Source: Chrysogorgia sp. JL179-B06 (lineage: Eukaryota > Cnidaria > Anthozoa > Scleralcyonacea > Chrysogorgiidae). From it: a stretch of DNA of 64,000 bases. The position numbers were made by a program, and so were the translations under genes. The DNA lies in the NCBI GenBank assembly GCA_035772405.1, contig JAYKKM010000008.1, forward strand, positions 494,528-558,527. Direction: 5' to 3'. Shown piece after piece: positions 54,975 to 64,000 of this stretch; position 1 is the stretch's first letter; every line of letters begins with the position of its first letter. The notes below the pieces were generated by a model. It did not search any database and had not been told where the DNA came from. It saw nothing but the letters and a program-made list of their open reading frames with translations.

Positions 54975-57900
54975 TGTCACTTCCGTTCACAAGGCCGTTC
55001 GTCAATTCCGTTGTAACGCTCTTTGTTCCGTTCGTAACGTTCATTGTTTCGTTCGTACGCTCTTTGTTCGTTAGTAACGCTCTTTGTACCGTTCGTAGAT
55101 GCTCTTTGTTGCAGTTCGTAAGTTCTTTGTTTTTATTTCGTAACGCTCTTATGTTCTTGTTCGTAACGTTCTTTGTTCTGTTAGTAACGCTCTTTGTTCT
55201 GTTTCGTAATGCTCTTATGTTCCGTTTGTAAGCTACTTTGTTCTGTTCCGTAACGACTCTTTTGTTCCGTTCGCAACGCTCTTGTGTTCCTGTTGTAAAC
55301 GTCTGTGTTCTCGTTCTGTAATGCTCTTTGTTCTGTTCGTAACACTCTTTGTTCTGTCGTAACGCTCTTTGTTCTGTTCGTAACGCTCTTTGTTCCGTTC
55401 GTAAACGCTCTTTGTTTCCGTTCGTATACGCTCTTTGTTCTGTTGTACTTGCTCTTTGTGCGCGTTCGTAACGCTCTTGTTCCGTTCCGTAATGCTCTTT
55501 GTCAGTTTCGTAATGCTATTTGTTCCGTTCGTAACGCTCTTTGTTTGTTCGTAACACCTTTGATCTCTGTGCGTAAGCTTCTTTGTTTGTTCGTAACGCT
55601 CTTGTTACCGTTCCGTAACGCTCTTTGTTCCGTTCGTAATGCTCTTTGTTCCGTTCGATACGCTCTTTTGTTCCGTTCGTAACGCTCTTTGTTCGGTGTA
55701 ACGCTCTTTGTTCTGTTTCCTAAACGCTCTATGTTCTGTTCGTAACGCTCTTTGTTCCGTTCGTATCGTCTTTGTTCCGTTCGTAAATGCTCTTATGTTC
55801 CGTTGTAACGCTCTTTGTTCCGTTTCCGTAACGCTCTTTGTTCTGTTCGTAAACGCTCTTTGTTCCGTTCGGTAACGTCTCTTTGTTCTGGTTAGTAACC
55901 CTCTTTTTTCTGTTCGTAATGCTCTTTGTTCTGTTCGTAACGCTCTTTGTTCCGTTTTTCGTAATGCTCTTTGTTCCGTTCGTAACGCTCTTTGTTCTGT
56001 TACTAACGCTCTTTGTTCTGTTAGTAAAGCTCTTTTGTTCCGGTGTTAACGTTCATTGTTCCGTTACGTATACGTTCTTTGTTCCGTTTCGTAACGCTGT
56101 TTGTTCCGTTCGTAACGCTGTTTGTTCTGTTCGTAACGCTCTTTGTTCCGTTCGTAGTAACGTTCTTTGTTCCGTTCGTCGTAACGCTCTTTGTTCCGTT
56201 CGCAATGCTCTTTGTTCGGTTGTAACGTTCATTGTTCCGTTCGTAACGCTCTTTGTTCTGTTCGAAACGCTCTTGTTCCGTTCGTAACGCTCTTTGTTCC
56301 GTTTCGCAATGCTTCTTTAGTTGTTTCGGTTTCGTAACGTTCATTGTTGTTCCGTTTTCTCGTAAACGCTACTTAGTACCGTTGCTTTATAACCGTTCTT
56401 TGTGCGTTCGTAACCGTTCTTATGTTCCGTTCGTAATGCTCTTTGTTTTGTTCGCAATGCTCTTTGATTTCTCCGTTCGTAATGCTTCTTTGTATCTGCT
56501 CGGTAAACGGCTCTTTGTTCCCGTTCGTAACGTTCTTTGTTTCGTTAGTAAGAGTTCTTGGTTCCGTTCGTAACGTTCCATGTGTTCCGTTCGTTCGTAT
56601 CTGAGCTTTGTACCGTTCGGTTACCTGTTAGGTTTTTTTTTTGTTTTTCTTTATTTTGTTTTTTTTTGTTGCGGTTTTCTTCGGTTTTAGTCCGGCGTAA
56701 TTCATCGGTACTGTCCCTTCGTTCCGGTCGTTGTCGTCACCGTTATAACGTCGTTAATACGTAGGCGGTGTTAGTCCCGTCCTCGTCGTGCCCGTTGTTT
56801 ACGTTATCCGTTCGTACGCCCCAGAGTCGTCTGCCAGTCGTGAGTGTCGTCGTCCGTTCCCGCCACGTTTCCAGTCGTCGTTCGGTATACGTTAGTTGTC
56901 CGTCGTAACGTTTCTCGTATTCGTACGTTCGGCGTTGTGTTTGTTCGTACGTCGTAACGTTCCGGTCGTCGTAGTCACGTAGTCGACCGTTCGCCTCGTC
57001 TACGTTCGCGTCGTCGTGCGTTGGTTAGTGCTCCGTTGCGTTTCGTAACGCTACACGTCGGTACCGTGTGTTTCGTCGTTAGAGTGTAGTCCGTCACCGT
57101 TCCGGTCGTCCCCGTTCGCGGTGCGGTTCTGCGTAGTCGTCGTCGTAGCTCGTGGCGTGTCGTTCGTCCGCCGTCGGTTTCTCGTCGCTGGTGCCGGTCG
57201 TTTTACGCGTCTCGTCGTCACGTTTAGTTCTCCCGTGGTTTCACGTCGTTCTACGTTCGTGCCCCGTTAGTCGTTCGCCGTTGCTCCGTACCGTCTCACG
57301 TTTCGTCGGCGTCGTTGCCGTCGGAGTCGCGTTCGTTACGTTCGTCCCGCTGGTCTGCTGCCGTCCGGGCCGGTCGGTCGTGTACGTAACCGATGCGCGT
57401 CGTTCACGTTCGTAACGCTCGTAGTTCCGTCCCACGTTAATCCTTGCGGAGCCGTACTCGTGCCCGTAACAAACGTCCGTCGTTGGTCGTTTATGCGTTC
57501 ACAGTTCTCGATCGGTTTCAGGTTCGTTACCCTCGTCGTTACCGTTCGCCGTCGTCCTCGTATCCCGTTTTCCCGTCCGTGCGTCGATGTTGTGTAGCGT
57601 TCGTCCGCGTCCGTTCGTCCGTAGCGTTTTTAGTACGTGTGATCCGTTCCTTGTTCGGTCCTCGTTCGTCCGATCTTCCGATTTCGTCGTCCGTTGTGAC
57701 GTAACGTTACCCTGTTGCCCGTTGCGTGTGTTCCGTTCCGTTTGGCCGTCCGCAGTTCGGCCGTCGCACGGTAATTTCGTAACGGCGTACCGTTTCGTGT
57801 TCCGTCGTGTCGCGCGTAATTCCGTTCCGTGTTCGTTCGTCGTCGTAACGCTCTTCGTCCCGAGTAATCGTCGTTCGTAGTTCGTTGTAGTACGTTTTCG

Positions 57901-60900
57901 TCCCGCTTACACGTTGTCCGTGGTCGTGTTCGCGTCGGCGTTCGCGTATTAAGGGTCTCTCGTCTGTTAATTCACCGGAACGTCGTTTCGGTCACGTTTG
58001 AGGTCCCGTTCGTTATTACGTAATTAAACGCTTTTGTTCCTCTGCGTAGTAACGCCCGTGAGTATATGAGGTAAGTGTCCGTAGTCCGTCGTACCGGCCG
58101 TTACGTCGCGTAGGTGCGGCTCTGTCCGGTTAACTTCTTTGTGTCCGTAACGGTAGTTCCCGTAAGCGCTCTTTGTTCTCGTAATCGGCACCGACCTCCG
58201 TCCCCGCGTTACGTTCCAGTCTCCCGCCGCGCGGTGCCCCCGTCGTACACGTCGCGCCCGTTGTCGTTGTTTGCCGTAGGTTCCCCTCGCGCGTCTCGTA
58301 ACGTGCCGCCACCCCGTCTGTACCGATCTCGTTTCGTCGTCGGCGAGTCGTGTAGCCGCTCGTTGTTGTTTCGGTAAGTGCTAAAGCGTTCCGTTCGTTC
58401 GGTTCGTAACGCTCTAGTTCCGTTCGTATCGGTTTCCGTCGTCGTGTAGCGTTACCGTTGATGTCGTAACGTCGTCGTGCGCGGTTCTAGTTAAACAGTT
58501 TAAAGTCCATCGGCGTCGTCTCGTGCCGTCACCGTAACGCCTCGTTCACGTAGTGTTGCTAGACACTGCAGGTCGCTGTCCCGTCGTTTGGCGTTTCGTG
58601 CCGTACCCGTTCGGTCTGATGTCTCCGGCGTCGTAACGTCCCGGGTTATCGTCTCGTGTCGGTTCACGTCCCGTCGTGGCCGACGGCCGTTCGTCGTATT
58701 CGTACGCGTTCGCCGTCACTACGTCAGTGCGTCTCCGACCGTCGTTTCGTGTCCGTGGCGTCGTTAACCACAGCACTCCGTCGACTTGCCGGCTGTACAG
58801 TTTCTTTTGTTGCCGTTTTCGTTAATGCTCTCTCTTCTTTTCGTATTCTTCTTTCTTTGTTTTTCTGGTTCGTAATTGTGCTCTTTGTTCCGTTGGTAAT
58901 GTTCTTTGTTTCTGTTCGTAATTGCTCTTTGTTCCGTTCGTAAACGTTCTTTGGTTCCGTTCGTAATGCTCTTTGTTCCGTTCGTAATGCTGTCTTTGTT
59001 ACCGTTCGTAATGCTCTTTGTTGTTCCCGGTTCGTAATGTACTTTTTGTACTGTTCGTAACACTCTTTGTTTCTGTTTCGTAATACTCTTTGTTCTGTTC
59101 GTTAATGCTCTTTGTTCCGTTAGTAACGTTCTTTGTTCCGTTCGTAATGTTCTTTTGTTCCGTTTTTTGCGTAATGTTCTTTGTTCTGTTCGGTCTTTTT
59201 TTTAATGCTCTTGTGTTCTGTTCGTAATGCTCTTTTTTGTTCTGTTCGTATCGCTCTTTTGTTCTGATTCGTAACGATCTTTGTTCTGTTGCGTTAATGC
59301 TCTTTGTTGCCGTTCGTACCGCTCTTTGTTCCGCTTCGTAATGCTCTTTGTTCCGTTCGTAATGCTCTTTGTTCCGTTTCGTATCGCTCTTTGTTCTGTT
59401 CGGTAAAACTCTTTGTTCTGTTCGTAACGCTCTGTTGTTCTGTTCGTAAAGCTCTTTGTACCGTCCGTAACGCTCTTTGTACCCGTTCGTAATGCTCTTT
59501 TTTCCGTTCGTAACGCTCTTTGTTCCGTTCGTAACGCTCTTTGTTCTTTTCGTAATAACGCTCTTTGTTCTGTTCCTAAACGCTCTTTGTTCTGTTCGTA
59601 ACGCTCTTTGTTCCGTTCGTAACGCTCATTTGTTCCGTTCGCTCCTGCTCTTGGTTCCGTTCGTAACGCTTCTTTGTTTACCGTTCGTAACGCTCTTTGT
59701 TCCGTTCGTAACGCTCTTTGTTCCGTTCGTCGTAACGCTCTTTGTTCCGTTCGTAACGCTCTTTGTTATGTTAGTAACCCTCTTTGGTTGCTGTTCGTAA
59801 TGCTCTTTGTTCTCTTCGTTAATGTTCTTTGTTCTGTTCGTAACGCTCTGTGTTCTGTTCGTAACGCTCTTTGTTCCGTTCGTAATGCTCTTTGTTCCGT
59901 TAGTTAACGCCTCTTTGTTCTGTTGCCTAACGCTCTTTGTTCCGTTCAGTAACCTTCTTTGTTCCGTTCGTAACGCTCTTTGTTCTGATTCGAAACGCTC
60001 TTTGTTAAGTTAGTAACGCTCTTTTGTTCGTTTCGTAACGCTCTTTGTTGTGTTACGTTAACGCTCTTTGTTCCGTTAGTATCGCTCTTTGTTCTGTTCG
60101 TAATGCTCTTTGTTCTGTTCGTAATTGCTCTTTGTTCTGTTCGTTTTAACGCTCTCTTGTTCCGTTCGTAATGCTCTTTGTTCCGTCTCCGTTAAACGCT
60201 CTTTTTTCTGTTCCTAACGCTTCTTTCGTTCTGTTCGTAACGCTCTTTTTTCCGTTCGTAACGCTCTTTGTTCTGATTCCTAACGCTCTTTGTTTCTGTT
60301 TTCGTAACGCTCTTTGTTCCGTTCGTAACGTTCATTGTTCCGTTTCGTAACGTTCTTTGTTCCGTACCGTTAACGCTGTTTGTACCGTTCGTAACGCGGT
60401 TTGTTCCGTTCGTAACGTTCTTTGTTCCGTTCGTAACGGCTCTTTTGTTTCCCGGTTTAGCCATGCTCTTTGTTCGGTTTTCGTAACGTTCTTTGTTCCG
60501 TTCCGTAACCACTCTTTGTTACGTTCGTAACACTCTTTGTTCCGTTCGTAACACTTCTTTGTTCCGTTCGTAACACTCTTTGTTCCGTTCGTAATGCTCT
60601 TTTGTTCTGTTCGATAACACTCTTTGTTCCGTTCGTAACACTCTATGTTCTGTTCGTAACACTCTTTGTTCCGTTCGTAATGCTCTTTGTTCCGTTCGTA
60701 AACACTCTTTGTTTCCGTTCGGTATCACTCTTTGTTCTGTACGTAATGCTCTTTGTTCCTTGCGTAACACTCTTTGTTTCCGTTCGTAATGCTCTTCTGT
60801 TTTCCGTTCGTAAACACTCTTTGTTCCGTTCGTAACACTCTTGGTTCCGTTGCGTAATGCTCCTTTGTTCCGTGACCGTAACACTCTTTGTTGTCTGTTC

Positions 60901-63274
60901 GTAAGTGCTCTTTGTTCCGTTCGTATCACTCTTTGTTCCGTTCGTAATGCACTTTGTTCCGTTCCTAGCGCTCTTTGTTGTGTTCCTAAACGCTCTTTGT
61001 TCTGTTCATAACGCTCCTTTGTTATGTTCATTTACGATCTTTTGTTCTGTTCGTAACGCTCTTAGTTCTGTTCGTAACGCTCTTTGTCCTGTTCCGTTAA
61101 TACGCTCTTTGTTCTGTTCGTAATCGGTAACGCTCTTCTGTACCGTCCTAACGCTCTTTGTTCCGTTCGTAATGCTTCTTATGTTCCGTTTCGTAACGCT
61201 CTTGGTTTCCGTTCCGTATACGCTCTTTGTTCTGTTTCGTATAACGCTCTTTGTTCCGTTCGTAACCGCTCTTTGTTCTGTTCGTAATGCTCTTTGTTCT
61301 GTTCGTAATGCTCTCTTGGTTCTGTTATTCGTAACGCTTCTTTGTTCCGTTCGAAATGGCTCTTTGTTCCGTTCGTAACGCTCTTTGTTCTGTTCCTAAC
61401 GGCTCTTTGTTCTGTTCGTAACGCTCTTTGTTCGTTTCGAAACGTTCATTGTTCCTTTCGTAAACGTTTCTTTGTTCCGTTCGTATCGCTGTTTGTTCCG
61501 TTCCGTTAAACGCTCTTTGTTCTGTTCGTGAACGCTCTTTGTTCCGTTCGTTAACGCTCTTTGTTCTGTTCGTAATGCTCTTTGTTCTGTTCGTAATGCT
61601 CTTGGTTTGTTCGATAACGCTCTTTGTATTCGTTCGTAATGCTCTTTGTTCCGTTCGTAACGCTCTTTGTTCTGTTCCATAACGCTCTTTGTTCTGTTTC
61701 GTAACGCTCTTTGTTCCGTTCGTAACGTTCATTTGTTCCGTTCGTAACGTTCTTATGTTCCGTTCGTAAACGCTGTTTTGTTCCGTTCGTAACGCTGTTT
61801 GTTCCGTTCGTAACGTTCTTTGTTCCGTTCGTAAACGCTCCTTTGATCCCGTTCGCAACGCTCTTTGTTCCGTTCGCAATGCTCTTTTTGTTTCCGTTCG
61901 TAACGCTGTTTTTTCTATTCGTAAACGCTGTTTGTTCTGTTTCGTTAACACTGTTTGTTCTGTTCCTGTTTGTAATGCTCTTTGTTTCCGTTCGTAATGC
62001 TCTTTGTTCGGTTCGTAACGTTCAGTGTTTCCGTTCGGTAAAAGCGCTCTTGGTTTCCGTTCGTAACACTCCTTTGTTCCCTGTTTCGTAACACTCTTTG
62101 TTCCGTTCGTAATGCTCTTTTGTTCTGTTCGTAACACTCTTTGTTCCGTTCGTAACACTCTTGGTTCTGTTCGTAAACACTCTTTTGTTCCGTTCGTAAT
62201 GCTCTTGGGTTACGTTCGTAACACTCTTTGTGTTCCGGGTTCGTAACACTCTTTGTTCTGTTCGTAATGCTCTTTGTTCCGGTGCCGTAACACTCTTTGT
62301 TCCGTTCGTAATGCTCCTTTGTTCCGTTAGTAACACTCTTTGTTCCGTTAGTAACACTCTTTGTTCCGTTCGTAATGCTCTTTGTTCCGTGCGTAACACT
62401 CTTTGTTCTGTTCTTAATGCTCTTTTGTTCCGTTCGTAAACACTCTTTGTTCCGTTCGTAATGCTCTTTGTTCCGTTCCTAGCGCCTCTTTGTTGTGTTC
62501 CTAACGCTCTTTGTTCTGTTCATAACGCTCTTTGTTCTGTTCCTAACGCTCTTTGTTCTGTTACGTATCGCTCTTTGTTCTTCTGTTCGTAACGCTCTTT
62601 GTTCTGTTCGTAACGCTCTTTTCTGGCGTTCCGTACCTAACGCTCTTTGTTGCTGATACTAGCGCTCTTTGTTCCCGTTCCCTAACGCTCTTTGTTCCGT
62701 TCCCTAAACGCTCTTTTGTTCTGTTGCTAACGCTCTTTGTCTTTGGTTCGTTACGCTCTTTGTTGCGGTTCGATAACGTTCTTTGTTCCGTTCGTAAAAC
62801 ACTCTGTGTTCCGTTCTCGTAACACTCTTTGTTCCGTTCGTAATGCTCTTTGTTCCGTTCGTAATGCTCTTTGTTCCGTGCGTAACACTCTTTGTTCCGT
62901 TAGTTGATGCTCTTTGTTCCGTTCGTAACACTCTTTGTTCCGTTCGTAATGCTCTTTGTTCCGTTCGTAATGCTCTTTGTTCCGTGCTGTAACACTCTTT
63001 GTTCCGTTCGTAACACTCTTTGTTCCGTTCGTAATGCTCTTTGTTCCCGTTCGTAACCCTCTTTGGTTCGTTCGTAATAGCTCTTTGTTCCGTGCGTAAC
63101 ACTATTTGTTCTGTTACGTAATGCTCTGTTGTTCTGTTCGTAACACTCTTTGTTCCGTTCGGTAAATGACTCTTTGTTCCGTTCGTAATGTTCTTATGTT
63201 CCGTGCGTAACGCTCTTTGTTCGGGTTCGTAACGCTCTTTGTTCCGTTCGTAACGCTCTTTGTTCCGTTCGTAA
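54975..63274. repeat. 21-bp satellite array
   Basis: About 400 copies of a 21-bp unit, 'cgtaacgctctttgttccgtt', with frequent C/T and G/A changes (GTTCCG/GTTCTG; AACGCTC/AATGCTC/AACACTC) and very frequent one-base indels. Because 21 is divisible by three, all six frames give fake proteins (for example RNALCSV or RTEQRAL repeats). Not a gene. Confidence 0.95.
56690..58790. repeat. GC-rich degenerate core of the 21-bp satellite
   Basis: Within the array about 2.1 kb switches to GC-rich sequence dominated by CGT, GTCGT and CGTTCG, with only scattered 'gtaacg' remnants of the 21-bp unit. The boundaries grade back into normal units. Either a diverged satellite subtype or badly resolved consensus. 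Confidence 0.8.
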
Positions 63275-63857
63275 CTCTATAAACTATTATAGATTAACAT
63301 TTAATTCGCACGTTTGTTACGTTGGTATCATACACAAGTACCTGGTTAGTTTAAAGTTTTACTGTGGCACAACTTTAGAAGAAACTAAGTTGTTTGCGCA
63401 CGCCTGCGGTCATTATCAACGCACGTGCAATATTGGAGCGGTGCCTAACCAGTTTTGACTCTCTTGGAGTTCGCCATATTGTTCACTCCAAGATGTACAA
63501 TAAATTGTCCCTTGTCATTACGTCATTTCTTTTTCCTTATTGCGATGGTGCTAAAGTGGCAGGACAGATATTCACGCGTCGACTTACTCGGACGTAAATT
63601 GTACTCTATGTATAGGGGCCCAACTATACCATGCATAAACCTATATAAAACCTGCATAAATCTATTGTAATGGTAGTATTTTTTTTTTTGTTAAACAGTT
63701 ACTTACAATGCTGATCCATGATATTATGGAACTATGCCAAAATAGTATATGATGAGTGAGGAAATCTTATAAGCAGAGAAATCACCATCATTCTAGCTAT
63801 TATAGTTGGTAAAAATCATTAAAAACATTAATTCACCAAGAGAGCTTACTTAAATAT
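63275..63857. other. No gene recognised
   Basis: Unique-looking flank of the satellite. Short frames at 63394-63670 without motifs. Confidence 0.4.
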
Positions 63858-64000
63858 ATATATATATATGTACTATATATATATTTATATTATATATTAT
63901 ATATATATATAACAAAAATAACAGGCCACGCCCCCAAAACCAACTATAACCAATTTTATAAATAAATTTTCGACTGCATGTGACAGCCTTCGTCAGAAAA
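63858..64000. repeat. (TA)n tract plus PLE-like terminus
   Basis: Interrupted TA repeats to about 63912, then 'ccacgcccccaaaaccaact' and, at the window edge, 'catgtgacagccttcgtcag'. The CTTCGTCAG ending next to (TA)n parallels 25945-25990. Truncated by the window. Confidence 0.4.

Noticed and set aside
54974..63102. Arg/Glu-rich and Phe/Val-rich repeat proteins on both strands
   Set aside because: All six frames of a 21-bp satellite look open for arithmetic reasons; indels break every frame.
54975..63274. CRISPR array
   Set aside because: Units are directly adjacent 21-mers without unique spacers, in eukaryotic DNA.

Overview
This window looks like AT-rich, intron-bearing animal DNA that is heavily loaded with repeats, most likely from a cnidarian. 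The signs are a class A receptor of the melanocortin/adenosine-like type in one long exon, CR1-type LINEs (one with a 2A motif and a PHD finger), a Penelope-like element with a GIY-YIG domain, IS630/Tc1, Harbinger and hAT remnants, TTAA-flanked MITEs, (TA)n tracts and two large satellites. No bacterial operon, rRNA, CRISPR array or true tRNA gene was seen. The taxonomic call is inference.

Layout. 1-8 kb: tRNA-like SINEs, small foldback elements, two (TA)n tracts, a candidate signal-peptide first exon (5624-5722, +), a decayed Harbinger element and a 75-bp-stem hairpin. 8.02-12.35 kb: one Ty3/gypsy element with short LTRs and a 5-bp target duplication; its gag is open but pol is broken. 12.85-17.60 kb: a 36-bp satellite with traces of higher-order structure. 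18.2-24 kb: MITEs, a 60-bp minisatellite and the GPCR (+). 25.9-28.06 kb: two Penelope-like copies head to head. 28.7-48.2 kb: a tandem exon array invaded by an IS630-like transposon, at least three LINEs and several MITEs. 48.9-51.8 kb: LINE and hAT remnants and an Ig-like exon. 54.97-63.27 kb: a 21-bp satellite with an odd GC-rich core.

Main discovery candidate. On the minus strand I can assemble, from splice sites, reading phase and peptide similarity, the outline of a type I membrane protein gene. It has a 332-nt Ig-like exon (51562-51231), six homologous 66-70 nt microexons (C2, B2, A2, C1, B1, A1, from 48179 to 37383), a transmembrane exon (28225-28131) and a basic terminal exon with stop and AATAAA (25199-25113). 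The microexons are class 1-1 and encode a Thr-rich, sequon-bearing stalk repeat. They occur as a three-exon unit duplicated in tandem, so stalk length could vary by splicing or by unequal crossing-over. An Ig ectodomain on a variable stalk recalls cnidarian allorecognition or immune-type receptors, but that comparison is inference only.

Quality caveat. Single-base frame slips recur in nearly every coding remnant, including the Ig exon and two of the six microexons, and the 21-bp satellite is full of indels. Some breaks may be long-read consensus errors rather than biological decay.
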